This document shows, one piece after another, positions 42,634 through 54,089 of a DNA stretch of 64,000 bases. Both the position numbers and the translations under genes were made by a program. This stretch comes from Candidatus Kapaibacterium thiocyanatum (GTDB lineage Bacteria; Bacteroidota; Ignavibacteria; Kapaibacteriales; Kapaibacteriaceae). How positions within the stretch are numbered: the stretch's first letter is position 1; each line of letters opens with the position of its first letter. Under the pieces are notes generated by a model. The model saw nothing but the letters and a program-made list of their open reading frames with translations, had not been told where the DNA came from and ran no database searches. The stretch is from the NCBI GenBank assembly GCA_001899175.1, contig MKVH01000024.1:1-64000 (forward strand), written 5' to 3'.

Positions 42634-43331
42634 TGAAGGTTCTGCAACGCATATCACTGACGGCCATGCTCGTCGCCATCCTGGTGATGCTCATACCGGC
42701 CGACCTCGACGCACAACGACGCGGCGGCAGCTTCGGTGGAAGCCGCTCGAGCCGCTCCTACTCCTCGCCATCACGCGGTGGGGGAAGCTTCGGTTCCCGC
42801 AGTGGTGGCGGCAGTTTCGGTTCGCGACGCTCGTCGCCGTCGACCAGTCCCTATTCGGGATCGGGCGGACGGACGTCGTCGGTTCCCCGGGCCCAATCCT
42901 CGCCGTCCGTACAGCGCAACTCGTTCGGCGGTTCGCGTCTGAGCACGTCCAGTGACTATACCAGCCGCTACGGTATTCCCCGCAAGACGGAGCGCGCGAC
43001 GTTCTCGTCGGGTGGCGGTGGCAGAACGAACTACGTGGTCAATCGCTACGGCGGTATGGGCGACGGTTTCATGATGGGCTATCTGATGGGCAGTGTGCCG
43101 TGGTACTACAGCATGCCCTTCCATCCGGCCTATTACTACAGCCGCCCTTATACGGTCGCGAATCCCGACGGTACGGTGAGCGCCTATCCGGGGACGTTCC
43201 AGTGGGGAACGCTGTTCTTCACGGTTCTGGTCATAGGAGGCGTCGCCTTCATCGTCTACGTATGGGTCCGTAACCGCCGTCGCCGCAGTGCGAACGGCGG
43301 GCTGGACATGTCGCGATCGTCCTTCGGCTGA
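42633..43331 (+). CDS. Gly/Ser/Arg-rich secreted or membrane-anchored protein
   Basis: This 232-residue protein has a signal peptide (to about 28). A long repetitive region follows (29-120) with the units RRGGSFGGSRSS, RGGGSFGSRSG and GGGSFGSRRSS, which is low complexity. A Tyr-rich stretch (about 145-180; YYSMPFHPAYYYSRPY) and one C-terminal membrane helix (about 192-212) followed by an RNRRRR stop signal complete it. This layout recalls TPM-associated or 'glycine-rich' envelope proteins. The function is unknown; it follows the acidic hypothetical gene directly. Confidence 0.7.
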   Translation: MKVLQRISLTAMLVAILVMLIPADLDAQRRGGSFGGSRSSRSYSSPSRGGGSFGSRSGGGSFGSRRSSPSTSPYSGSGGRTSSVPRAQSSPSVQRNSFGGSRLSTSSDYTSRYGIPRKTERATFSSGGGGRTNYVVNRYGGMGDGFMMGYLMGSVPWYYSMPFHPAYYYSRPYTVANPDGTVSAYPGTFQWGTLFFTVLVIGGVAFIVYVWVRNRRRRSANGGLDMSRSSFG

Positions 43332-43355
43332 TCGCATCGAACGAATCGACAAAGA

Positions 43356-43387
43356 AAAAGGGCAGTCCGATGAGGGCTGCCCTTTTT
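43356..43387. terminator. bidirectional intrinsic terminator
   Basis: AAAAAGGGCAG (43356-) pairs with CTGCCCTTTTT (ending 43387) with a short loop (TCCGATGAGGG). T-runs flank it on both strands. It serves the convergent genes ending at 43331 and 43434. Confidence 0.85.
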
Positions 43388-43433
43388 GCGTTCCGATTTG
43401 TACGGATCATCGGTGGCGCGCTGCCACCATTCC

Positions 43434-46400
43434 TTATCTCGTGAGTACGAGCGGGACGGTGCGGATCGACGGGCCACCCGTGATCACGAGGCGATACATG
43501 CCGGGTGCGAGATCGGAGACGTCGAGGCGATGATGGCCGTCGGCCGCGCTGGATCTGACGTTGCGTACGATCGCGCCGCGGGTGTCGACGAGTTGCAGCG
43601 TGAGCGTCGCGCCGATGCCGGTGCGGATCGTCACCACGTCGGCAGCCGGATTGGGTGCGACGCTGATGATACCGGCGACGGCATCCTCTTCCACCGATAC
43701 TGCGGCCTGGACGCGTCCGGTAACCGGGATGGAGATGATGGGCGCAGCGGCATTGCTGAAGATCCTGAGCGTGCCGCGATAGGTGCCGGTATCCGACGCC
43801 GTGAGACGTACGCCAACCTGCTTGCTCGCGCCGGGTTCGATGATGGAGCCGGGGCCGACGGCCACGACGAGGCCATCCGCAGGACCGTTCTCGATCGAGA
43901 TGACCGTACTGTCGATCCGCACGGCACTTTCACCACTGCTATGGATCTGCGCATAGCGTACACGCGTCTGCCCCGGATTCAGATCCCCGAGGTCGAGGGT
44001 GTTGCTGTTGAAGGCCAGGATGCGCGAACCGTTCGGCCCCGAGTACCGATACTGGAGCATCGAGAGACCCTGGCCGGCCATGACGATGGTAGGACGTGCG
44101 CCGGCCACGGTAGCCGTACCGTAGGTGACCCATCCCGCAGGGCGGGAGAGAATGGGCTGCCATGAAGCGCCATTGTCGTCGCTTCCGAAGACTTCACCGC
44201 CGTTACCGAGAAGAACGTGATGGCCGCCCGGACTCATCACGCCGACCGGTACGAAGCCCAGCGTCGAGGGATAGAACTGCGTGGCCTTCCAGGTCTGTCC
44301 CGCATCGGTGCTCGCGGCGAAACGATAGGGTGCGTCGGTGCTGGACGACGTGCGATAGAGTGCGATACCGTTCTTGCCGTCGCGGAAGGCGAGCGACACG
44401 ATGCGTGCGCCGGAAATGCCGAACGGTGCGGAAGCCCAGACCTGGCCCTTGTTCGTGGTGCGGACGATACGATTCGTCGAGGAAGCGAACCAGCAACTGT
44501 CGCCATGGAAGAAGACGCTACCCGGCACGATGGTCTCGCCGTTCGTGACCTGCGGGCGCGTTCCGTACTCCGTCCACGTCTGGCCGCCGTTCGTCGTACG
44601 TCCTACACCGAATTTCGAACCCGCCGGATTGCCCACGAAGATGCCCTCGTTGGCATTGTACATGCGGATGCCCTCCACGCTGGCAGCGATGTTGCCGACG
44701 TTCGTCTGACCCCAGCCGGCCCCGCCCGAAGTCGTATAGATGATCGTCGTCGATGACGATGCCGAGCCACCGATGAAGGCAGTGGATGCGTCGACGGCGT
44801 CGATCGCCGTCGGAACGAAGGGTAGTGCGTTGAGGTTGGTACCGCCCGAGCTACCTGCCCGTACCCAGACGGGGACGCCGCCCGCCTGGATGAAGCGTCC
44901 CGTAGCCCACAGCGATCCATCGGCCGTGAGTCGTATGGAATTCCAGTCGTACTCGGCTGCCATCTGAAGTATTGATTGGGAATTGGATGTCGAGAGGCGG
45001 ACCGGAATCTCGATGAGATGGTAGTTGACGTAGTTGCCGCTGCGGATCGTAAGACCGAAGCGTGCGTTGTCTTCGTACCACGGATAGTTGTCCGCGAGCT
45101 TGACGGTGAAGGAGCCGGTGGCGGTGCCGTTGTGGGCGACCGTGCCGACGTTGACGTCCGTGCCCGACATCACCCGCGTCCGTACATCGAAGGGCTGGAT
45201 GCTGACCACTGTATTGGGCGCGTCGGCGAGAGCGTTGGAGAGCGTGAACTGGACCGTCGTGTTGTCGTACGACGTGATGGCTGCGCCGGGGCTCACCTGG
45301 GTGGCCGATACGTAGAGACCTGGCAGGCGTTCACCCGTCGTCCATGATGCATTGACCTTGACTGCGCGCTCGGCATTGGCACGGCCGTAGAACTGCTGGC
45401 GGCGATCGATCGCGCTGGAGATGACGTCACTCGTGGAGCGGACCTGCTGGATGATCTGGAGCGGAGTCCAGTCGGGGTGTACCGACTTCACCAGGCCGCA
45501 GATGCCCGAAACGATAGGGCAGGAGAAGGATGTGCCGGACTGCCCGCGATACTGGTTGCCGGGATAGGTACTCAGGACGTTCTCACCCGGAGCATACGTC
45601 GTGGCTCCCCATCCGTAGTTGGAGAAGCCGCTTGGGATGTCGTTGTCGGATACCGAGCCTACCGCCAGAACGTTCTGTGCCGATGCCGGGAAGAACGGCG
45701 TGACGTCCATGTTCGCACCGACATTGCCGGTTGCGGCTACGACGACGGCGCCCTTGCTGACGGCGTAGTCGATCACGCTTTGTGCCGAAGGGTCGGAGCC
45801 TGCGCCGCCCCACGAACAGTTGATGACGTCGGCGCCGAGGTCGGCCGCATAACGGATGGCCTGATAGCCTTGCAGGATTGCCGTGATCTGCGGATTGTCC
45901 GAACCGCACTTGATGGGAATGATCCGGCAGCCGAAGCCCACACTGGCGATGCCCTTGCCGTTGTTGGTGGCGGCCGATGCGCATCCGGCAGTAGCCGTGC
46001 CGTGGGCAAGGACGTCCGTCATGGTGCCGCTGCGGACCTTCGGATCGTTGTCCGGCCGAAGGATGCCACTCATGACGTCGCTGTAGCTGACGTTGCCGAC
46101 GAAGTCCCATCCGCGGACGTCGTCGACGTAGCCGTTCTGGTCGTCATCGACGTTGTTGTTCGGAATCTCCTTCGTGTTCGTCCAGATATTCGGTGCGAGG
46201 TCTTCGTGCTCGTAGTCCGTGCCCGAATCGATGATGGCGATCAGGACGTCGGGCGAGCCCTTCGTGACGTCCCATGCCTGAGCGGCGCGGAGCCTGGTAA
46301 GGGCGCCCTGCTGGACGAATCGCGGGTCGTTCGGGGTGAAGGTGAGGTTGTGCATGAACAGAGGCGTGGCATACTCGACGTCCGGATTCGACATCAGCCG

Positions 46401-46814
46401 CTTGCAGAGATCGAACGGTTCGATGGGTTCGTCGTAGCGGACGGAGTAGAGCCTGTTCAACCCCGTCATCCGTGCTTCCATGCTGTTGAGCTGTGCTGCA
46501 CCGGGTTCGAAGCTCGCATAGCCGATGTCGCGTACGCGCGACGATGCGAGAGCCTGGTTCAGCGGGCTGCCTGCAAGTGTGCGGTCCCCCTTGCCGACGC
46601 CGTAGCTCGCGCGGGTCTGGACGATGACGATGCCCGGTACGAAGGTTCCGGGTGTCGGGCGCTCGATGCGATACGAGCGTGCCTGGATGGTAACGCCGTT
46701 GGGCAGGGTGTATGCCGGGCGGTCGACGACATATGAATCGGTTCCGGCCGAAGCGGCGATGGTGCCGACAAGACACACCAATGCCGTGGCCGCAAGAAGT
46801 AGTGCTTTGTTCAT
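43434..46814 (-). CDS. secreted subtilisin-like serine protease with C-terminal sorting-type domain
   Basis: This 1126-residue protein has a signal peptide (to about 23) and a propeptide-like N-terminus. The S8 catalytic residues are in order: D196 in IIDSGTDYEHEDL, H271 in LAHGTATAG, N364 in VAATGNVGANMD and S429 in GQSGTSFSCPIVSG. A long beta-rich C-terminal half follows (about 480-1050), with BNR-like repeats such as RTTNGGQTWTEYG and GSDDNGASWQPI. The final 75 residues (VAPNPAADVVTIRTG...VPLVLTR) form a type IX sorting-type domain. It is likely secreted and active. Confidence 0.9.
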   Translation of the reverse strand: MNKALLLAATALVCLVGTIAASAGTDSYVVDRPAYTLPNGVTIQARSYRIERPTPGTFVPGIVIVQTRASYGVGKGDRTLAGSPLNQALASSRVRDIGYASFEPGAAQLNSMEARMTGLNRLYSVRYDEPIEPFDLCKRLMSNPDVEYATPLFMHNLTFTPNDPRFVQQGALTRLRAAQAWDVTKGSPDVLIAIIDSGTDYEHEDLAPNIWTNTKEIPNNNVDDDQNGYVDDVRGWDFVGNVSYSDVMSGILRPDNDPKVRSGTMTDVLAHGTATAGCASAATNNGKGIASVGFGCRIIPIKCGSDNPQITAILQGYQAIRYAADLGADVINCSWGGAGSDPSAQSVIDYAVSKGAVVVAATGNVGANMDVTPFFPASAQNVLAVGSVSDNDIPSGFSNYGWGATTYAPGENVLSTYPGNQYRGQSGTSFSCPIVSGICGLVKSVHPDWTPLQIIQQVRSTSDVISSAIDRRQQFYGRANAERAVKVNASWTTGERLPGLYVSATQVSPGAAITSYDNTTVQFTLSNALADAPNTVVSIQPFDVRTRVMSGTDVNVGTVAHNGTATGSFTVKLADNYPWYEDNARFGLTIRSGNYVNYHLIEIPVRLSTSNSQSILQMAAEYDWNSIRLTADGSLWATGRFIQAGGVPVWVRAGSSGGTNLNALPFVPTAIDAVDASTAFIGGSASSSTTIIYTTSGGAGWGQTNVGNIAASVEGIRMYNANEGIFVGNPAGSKFGVGRTTNGGQTWTEYGTRPQVTNGETIVPGSVFFHGDSCWFASSTNRIVRTTNKGQVWASAPFGISGARIVSLAFRDGKNGIALYRTSSSTDAPYRFAASTDAGQTWKATQFYPSTLGFVPVGVMSPGGHHVLLGNGGEVFGSDDNGASWQPILSRPAGWVTYGTATVAGARPTIVMAGQGLSMLQYRYSGPNGSRILAFNSNTLDLGDLNPGQTRVRYAQIHSSGESAVRIDSTVISIENGPADGLVVAVGPGSIIEPGASKQVGVRLTASDTGTYRGTLRIFSNAAAPIISIPVTGRVQAAVSVEEDAVAGIISVAPNPAADVVTIRTGIGATLTLQLVDTRGAIVRNVRSSAADGHHRLDVSDLAPGMYRLVITGGPSIRTVPLVLTR

Positions 46815-46916
46815 GCTGAAAAAGAGAAAATGGATATCATCCCCGGTCCGCCTGCAATGAGTACGGAATGAGGGCAATGTTACGAAATCACCGACGGGTC
46901 AGGCCGGCTGGCATGG

Positions 46917-49058
46917 TCATCGATGGACGATGGTCGATGCCGATGTCTTCGTACCGTTGGTGACGGTAACGATGTAGAATCCCGGGACGAGACGACTGGA
47001 ATGCCCGAAGGCCGTCGCACCTTCCTGATGAAGGGATATCGTCTCCACGACGTTGCCGCGCAGGTCGTGTACGATAGCCGCGGTGGCGTTCCCGATGTCC
47101 GTGGCCACGATGAGCGACGATGCGTCGGAGTGGAGTCGGACGTCGTGCGTCGCCCGGGCTTCCGCGACGGATGCCGTTCCACGATACGCAATGCTGCCGT
47201 AGCCGATGTTGGTGTAGGACGTCGCAGTCGTGGAATACGATCTGTAGGGGCGGATGCGCACGACGCGCGTTGTGGACGGAAGTGCCAGTCGTACCGACAT
47301 GCGCGATCCGTCCGTCGTGGCTGGGACGTCCTGCAGGACCGAGAATGCGTCCTTCGCGTGTTCGGCACCTTCCACGATGAAGCCTTCGGCAGTGGGAACG
47401 TTATCCCATTCCAGAATCGTCACGCCGTTCTCCTCGCTGACGGAGAGTAGCGTCGTCAATGCCGGTGCGGGCATGCGCAGGGTGGGGTCGCCGAGCGTAT
47501 TGATCTGTATGCCACGGAGGGCGAAGCTCAGCCCGAAGGTTTGCGACGGGGTGTTGAGGTTGATGGCGATGCCACTGCGATACGTGCCGTCGTTGTTCGC
47601 CGCCATGCGGCCGCATTCGCCGAACGTCGCGCCTGCTCCCATGGGATGGAGGAACCAGTGCGGGCGCCCCGACCATCCGCAGGTGAGGATGGATCCCTCG
47701 GATGCCAGTGCACTGCGCATGAGATTGTCTTCGGCGTCCCAATCGCCGAAATAACTGCCGAGCATCATGAGGAAGACGGAGTTGAACGTGTTCGCCGCGA
47801 ATTCGGTCGTCGTGATCACGCCCGTGCAGTGCTCGTAGCCACCGCCGCCACAGCCGTACGAGAAGAGGGCGGACATGGTGTCTAGCGCAGGTTTTCCCGG
47901 ATTCATGGTATCGTGTACGAAATCGCCGGCGAAGACGCTATCGGCTCCGACGAGTGCCGAATAGGATCTCCAGCCACTGCCTGCGAAGATCTCGGCCGTC
48001 AGATAGGAGTTGATCGTATTCGTGAACGGACCGAACGCATCGTCGATGATGGCGATGGGCCGTATGGAAACGTCGTTCGTACGATACCGGTGGTTCTTCG
48101 CCAGATAACGTTTCAGTAATGCGAGCTCGACGGTGCGGTCGCCGTCCTTCGTTCCGAAGGCAGGCAGACGGCGCATGTCGACCCGTCCGACGCAGAGCTC
48201 GAGATCGGTCGGAATCATGCTCTGGTCGAACTTGCCGTCGCCCGGAATATTGCGGTTCTGCGGGCGGCCCGGAGCAGTCAGGTTGATCGTCTGATCCGTC
48301 CATTGGTAGTCCGCATCGACACCCGCCGACGTCTCCATGTCGGCGTAATAGGCATTGCTCGGCCAGGCGCCACCGTGTTCAGGATGGCCGTCCGGCGGCT
48401 GTGGTGTACCGTTGGAGACGAATCCCCCACTATAGGGAACGGGAATGGCGCCGATGAGGACGACGTGCGTGAGCCGTGCCTTCGACGTATCGCGCCAGGA
48501 GCGCATGATGCGGTCCCGGACCATCTGGGCATCGACGTCGAGCAGGTCCGAGGGGACGACGGTCGTGTCGACGACCCAGCCGTCGCGTACGAGGTCCTCG
48601 CGATACCGGTCCACGTCTTCCTTCAGGAGCGATTCGACGCCTTCATCGGTAACGACAAGAATTTTTGTAACCAACCTCGACGATGGTGGATTCTTGCTCG
48701 TGAGTCGGACATATCCGTCTCCGGCAAGCCTCGTCCCGTCAGGCAGGGCACCGTTCTTTTCTATTCGGACATCAATGACAGGCTCATTCAGCACGATCGA
48801 CAACGAGCGCTGATCGCCCTTCAACGAATCGATGTGGGACCATGAGGCCGCTTCGGGTGTCTTCAACCAGACACGATAGAATGTGGCGTCCTTGTCCGAC
48901 GTCCATCGAAGGTCGAAGGTCGAATCGGAAGTTCTCCGGGCCTCCAGTGGAACGATGAAGTCCCTCGTCGTCTGGGCATCGGCGGATGCGGATAAAGAAA
49001 GCATCACCGACACCAGGGCGGGAAACAAGGACAGACGCGAAACGGAAAAATGTTCCAT
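46917..49058 (-). CDS. secreted gingipain-fold (peptidase C25-like) protein, catalytic dyad not seen
   Basis: This 713-residue protein has a signal peptide (to about 28) and an N-terminal region with a fibronectin-like domain. A caspase-like body follows: THVVLIGAIPVPYSGG, IPTDLELCVGRVDMRRLPAF and NTINSYLTAEIFAG match the C25 fold. Where the catalytic His (GHG) would be, the sequence reads ALFSYGCGGGGYEHCTG, and where the catalytic Cys would be it reads LMMLGSYFGDWDAEDN. So activity is doubtful unless the residues have moved. The end (IVHDLRGNVVETISLHQEG...) is a type IX sorting-type domain. The start (ATG at 49058) could also be 49094. Confidence 0.7.
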   Translation of the reverse strand: MEHFSVSRLSLFPALVSVMLSLSASADAQTTRDFIVPLEARRTSDSTFDLRWTSDKDATFYRVWLKTPEAASWSHIDSLKGDQRSLSIVLNEPVIDVRIEKNGALPDGTRLAGDGYVRLTSKNPPSSRLVTKILVVTDEGVESLLKEDVDRYREDLVRDGWVVDTTVVPSDLLDVDAQMVRDRIMRSWRDTSKARLTHVVLIGAIPVPYSGGFVSNGTPQPPDGHPEHGGAWPSNAYYADMETSAGVDADYQWTDQTINLTAPGRPQNRNIPGDGKFDQSMIPTDLELCVGRVDMRRLPAFGTKDGDRTVELALLKRYLAKNHRYRTNDVSIRPIAIIDDAFGPFTNTINSYLTAEIFAGSGWRSYSALVGADSVFAGDFVHDTMNPGKPALDTMSALFSYGCGGGGYEHCTGVITTTEFAANTFNSVFLMMLGSYFGDWDAEDNLMRSALASEGSILTCGWSGRPHWFLHPMGAGATFGECGRMAANNDGTYRSGIAINLNTPSQTFGLSFALRGIQINTLGDPTLRMPAPALTTLLSVSEENGVTILEWDNVPTAEGFIVEGAEHAKDAFSVLQDVPATTDGSRMSVRLALPSTTRVVRIRPYRSYSTTATSYTNIGYGSIAYRGTASVAEARATHDVRLHSDASSLIVATDIGNATAAIVHDLRGNVVETISLHQEGATAFGHSSRLVPGFYIVTVTNGTKTSASTIVHR

Positions 49059-49200
49059 GCCGGAAATAACGATTTTTTTACCAGATCCGTTCATGGATTG
49101 GCTCTGGTGGAAACAAGAAGCAGGGCTCGCTGGTATGACTTGAAAGCATCCGCATCGAAGCTGATGCACAAATCTTTCAGGTTTTTCACAGGAGAGTGCG

Positions 49201-49941
49201 ATGATGGGCAATCTGCGCAGTGTAATGATGACGCTGCTGATCATTGGGATGGTGAGTGTCGGTATCACCGGTTGTATGCGTGATACGACAGGCCCGGTTG
49301 ACGATAACGACAACCTGGTTTCCGCGACGCTTCCCGATCCCGATATGAGCGGCTCTACGTATGAAGGAGCCTCGATCGAGGTGGAAATGCGTATCAAGGT
49401 TCCCGCTGCCTCGGTTCGTCGTTTGATGTTCGGAGATGTCCTCCGCAGGATGCGTCTCGATTCGTCGCAGACCGTACAGGTCAAGACCCTGCTTTCTTCG
49501 CATGAAGATTGCGTACGGTCGGCCATCACGGCGCTGCGTGATTCGGAGAAGGCGATCCTCGATTCGGCGAAGGCGGCACGCCAGGTCATCATCGACAGCC
49601 TTTCGGCTGGATCGATAGACACGGCGACGGCTCGCGAACGGATGCGTGCATTGAACGACAGCACGATGCAGGCGCTGATCGACAACCCGGCGATCGCCGT
49701 GGCTTGGGAAGCACTGAAGACGTGCCGCGACGAGTTCTTCACGGCATTCCGCGCGATCCTGACGGAACGTCAGTTGACATTGCTGGATGAATGGTTGTCG
49801 GGTCGTGGCGGTCACCCCGTGAAGCCGCGCTGCAACCAGGGCGATGACGATGGAGACGATGACGACGACGATGGCCACCATCATCATGACGATGACCATC
49901 ACCACGGCCGTGGAAATGGCCACAAGAAACATGGCGGATGA
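49201..49941 (+). CDS. lipoprotein with Spy/CpxP-like helices and Asp/His-rich tail
   Basis: This 246-residue protein has a lipoprotein signal (MVSVGITGC). A helical body follows with RMRLDSSQTVQVKTLLSSHE and AILTERQLTLLDEW, where LTERQ resembles the LTxxQ motif of Spy/CpxP periplasmic chaperones. The C-terminal 35 residues are an extreme acidic/His tract (DDDGDDDDDDGHHHHDDDH), a probable metal-binding tail (zinc or copper). The acidic part is encoded by a GATGAC repeat. It may sense or buffer metals at the envelope; this is inferred from composition. Confidence 0.75.
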   Translation: MMGNLRSVMMTLLIIGMVSVGITGCMRDTTGPVDDNDNLVSATLPDPDMSGSTYEGASIEVEMRIKVPAASVRRLMFGDVLRRMRLDSSQTVQVKTLLSSHEDCVRSAITALRDSEKAILDSAKAARQVIIDSLSAGSIDTATARERMRALNDSTMQALIDNPAIAVAWEALKTCRDEFFTAFRAILTERQLTLLDEWLSGRGGHPVKPRCNQGDDDGDDDDDDGHHHHDDDHHHGRGNGHKKHGG

Positions 49942-49950
49942 CATCCGCTC

Positions 49951-50043
49951 GGGGAACGTGAAAGTGTTCCCCTCTAACAACGGCACCGGATTGTAGTACT
50001 TTCACGAGCGCCCGTCCACCATTAGGTGGGCGGGCGTTACTTT
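49951..50043 (+). terminator. two hairpins after the gene at 49201
   Basis: GGGGAAC (49951-49957) with GTTCCCC (49965-49971) forms the first hairpin, followed by TCT. The second, GCCCGTCCACC (50010-50020) with GGTGGGCGGGC (50025-50035), has one G-T pair and is followed by GTTACTTTTG. Either could end transcription ahead of the MlaE gene. Confidence 0.55.
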
Positions 50044-50082
50044 TGTAAGTATGCGGCGACAATATACACGTTATGGACATTT

Positions 50083-50862
50083 ATGATAACTCTGGTTGCC
50101 AGATTCGGGCGGATGATGACCAATCTGTTCGCCGAGGTGGGGCAGGTCGTGCTTCTGTTGATGGGAATCGTGAGGTATTTCCCGCGTGTATTCAAGGATA
50201 GGGGGCTGGTGCTGGATCAGATGAAGATCGTAGGATCGGATTCCCTGCCGCTCGTCGTCCTGGTCGGAGCTTTCACCGGGGCTATCGCCGCCCTGCAGGC
50301 CACGAATCTCTTCGCGAAGTTCAATCTCATCGGGATCGCCCGGCCGTTCATCGGCGGGTCGATCGCCACGGTCGTCTTCACGGAGCTTACACCGGTGCTG
50401 ACGGCTCTCGTCATCGCCGGCCGCGTCGGTGGCGCCATCGCGGCGCAGATCGGCACGATGAAGGTGAGCGAGCAAATCGATGCGCTGGAGATGATGGCCA
50501 TCGACAAGGACCGGTATCTGGGCATGCCGCGCGTCTTCGCCGCCATCACCATGATGCCCGTCCTGGCCGTGTTCTCGAACATCGTGGCCCTCGTCGGCGC
50601 CTACGTGCTCACGAGCTTCAAGTTCGAGTTCACCGTCGCCATGTTCTTCAATTCGATCAAGACGTTCTTCGCCGTGTCCGAAATCACGCTGGGTATCACG
50701 AAGAGCTTCGTCTTCGGCGGATTCACCGCTCTCATCGGCTGCCATGTGGGCTTCCAGACGGAAGGTGGCGCCGAAGGAGTAGGCCAGAGCACGGTCCGCG
50801 CGTTCACGATCTCCGCGGCGAGTATCCTCATCATCGACGCCCTGTTCGGTGTCATCTTCTGA
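50083..50862 (+). CDS. mlaE: MlaE-family ABC transporter permease
   Basis: This 259-residue permease has the MlaE/YrbE signature: LVGAFTGAIAALQATNLFAKF, TELTPVLTALVIAGRVGGAIAAQIGTMKVSEQIDALEMMAIDKDRYLGMPRVFA and a GVGQSTVRAFTISAASILI C-terminal segment, with about five membrane helices. In complete Mla systems it works with the MlaF ATPase and the MlaD MCE protein to move phospholipids. Neither partner is next to it here (the next gene is groES), so they must be elsewhere or the gene is a remnant. The ATG at 50083 is chosen; the frame is open from 50026. Confidence 0.85.
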   Translation: MITLVARFGRMMTNLFAEVGQVVLLLMGIVRYFPRVFKDRGLVLDQMKIVGSDSLPLVVLVGAFTGAIAALQATNLFAKFNLIGIARPFIGGSIATVVFTELTPVLTALVIAGRVGGAIAAQIGTMKVSEQIDALEMMAIDKDRYLGMPRVFAAITMMPVLAVFSNIVALVGAYVLTSFKFEFTVAMFFNSIKTFFAVSEITLGITKSFVFGGFTALIGCHVGFQTEGGAEGVGQSTVRAFTISAASILIIDALFGVIF

Positions 50863-51190
50863 TCGGGGACGATCGCCTGGGATGACAACATGGCATGAAT
50901 GCAGTCATACTGGCGGATCGATTGCCAAACTTTCACTTGATCGCCCGCATGGGCGCCCATATTTTCGCATCGTTCGAGAGGATAGCACTCCTACACGAAG
51001 AGTGCTAACAGATCGTCCACTGGCCACGATCGACCGAACGGTCGTCACGAAATGACGACATGACGGACGAAGACGGAAGGATTCCGACGGCGATGAGAAT
51101 CGACGATCGGGATCGTCCGGACCGATCGTTCGGCAGGCGAGTATCACGTCGCATCCACGTCCCCCAATCAATTTCATTCCGAGGTATGTC
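50863..51190 (+). other. groESL upstream region
   Basis: These 328 bases hold no gene. They contain the CIRCE operator at 50982-51008 and, after it, a leader of about 180 bases to the groES start. No further conserved element was recognised. Confidence 0.6.
50982..51008 (+). promoter_or_regulatory. CIRCE operator (HrcA-binding) of groESL
   Basis: ATAGCACTC-N9-GAGTGCTAA differs by one base from the consensus TTAGCACTC-N9-GAGTGCTAA, and the spacer CTACACGAA has the required nine bases. It lies 182 bases upstream of groES. HrcA would repress groESL here and release it on heat shock. Confidence 0.95.
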
Positions 51191-53124
<1,934 letters not shown>

Positions 53125-53153
53125 GAGATCTGTCGATAGATAGAGTCATCATG

Positions 53154-53187
53154 GCGGGGCCGGTGAAAACCGGCTCCGCTTTTTTTG
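53154..53187 (+). terminator. intrinsic terminator after groEL
   Basis: GCGGGGCCGGT pairs with ACCGGCTCCGC (one G-T pair) across GAAA, followed by a run of eight T. It is a strong Rho-independent terminator 29 bases after the groEL stop. Confidence 0.95.
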
Positions 53188-53274
53188 TTTTGGACAGACG
53201 TGTACGGCTTCGATGTGCATGTCATCACCGACACAGTCTGAACATCATTGCCCCGTCTGTCGCATCTTTGCCCC

Positions 53275-53943
53275 ATGCCCCTCTATGACATCCATACCCA
53301 CCACCGCTCCGCACGACTCGACGTCGTCTCCATCCTGAACGTGATGGTGGACGAAGGCACGACGTCGCTGCCGGATACGGCACCATGCAGTGTGGGAATG
53401 CATCCGTGGACGCGGCACGACGATATCGAAAAGGCATGGGAACGTTGCGTGATGCTCGCCCATCGGCCGTCGGTGGTGGCGATAGGAGAGGCCGGGCTCG
53501 ACCGTAACGTCGACACGCCATGGGACGAGCAGATGGAGATCTTTCGCAGGCATATCGCCTTGAGCGAAGAACTCGGCAAGCCCCTCGTCGTGCACTGCGT
53601 ACGTGCGTTCGACGAGGTCATCAAGGAGCGACGAAACAACGAGGTGGAGCAACCCTGGATCCTTCACGGCTTCAACAAGGGGGGAGACGTGATGGACAGA
53701 TTGATCGATGCCGGATGCCACCTGTCGTTCGGCGAGGCTCTGCTGAAGGAACGCTCACCTGCACGTGCAGCCATCGCCCGTATCCCGCATGGTCGGGTTC
53801 TCCTGGAGACCGACGACGCTTCCGTAACGATCGAAGACATCTACATGACGGCCGCCACGCTTCGTGGCATGACGCCGGAAGGCATCGAAGCCATGACGAC
53901 GCGAACGGTACGGCACCTGTTCCCGCAGCTTGCCGTACGGTGA
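53275..53943 (+). CDS. TatD-family metal-dependent hydrolase
   Basis: This 222-residue protein starts MPLYDIHTHHRS (the H-x-H metal site) and has AIGEAGLDRN, HCVRAFDEVI, HGFNKGG and LLETDDAS, the amidohydrolase metal-binding order of TatD DNases. Shorter than E. coli TatD (about 260) and without the GLDY signature in full. It acts as a 3'-5' exonuclease in related proteins. ATG at 53275 is chosen because the conserved region starts there. Confidence 0.8.
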   Translation: MPLYDIHTHHRSARLDVVSILNVMVDEGTTSLPDTAPCSVGMHPWTRHDDIEKAWERCVMLAHRPSVVAIGEAGLDRNVDTPWDEQMEIFRRHIALSEELGKPLVVHCVRAFDEVIKERRNNEVEQPWILHGFNKGGDVMDRLIDAGCHLSFGEALLKERSPARAAIARIPHGRVLLETDDASVTIEDIYMTAATLRGMTPEGIEAMTTRTVRHLFPQLAVR

Positions 53944-54089
53944 AACGGCGACGATCCGACGTATGGAGCATGCCCCGGCAAGGGGTTGACGTCGACTTCC
54001 GGTTCCTTTCGCATGCCGGTCACTGTTCCTGAACATCGATCCGTTGTCGACGACGCCCGGGTCTCGGGAATTGGCGATTTTTGTCCGCC

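Noticed and set aside
45477..46736. A 419-codon plus-strand open frame
   Set aside because: It lies opposite the catalytic domain of the subtilase, which is clear on the minus strand.
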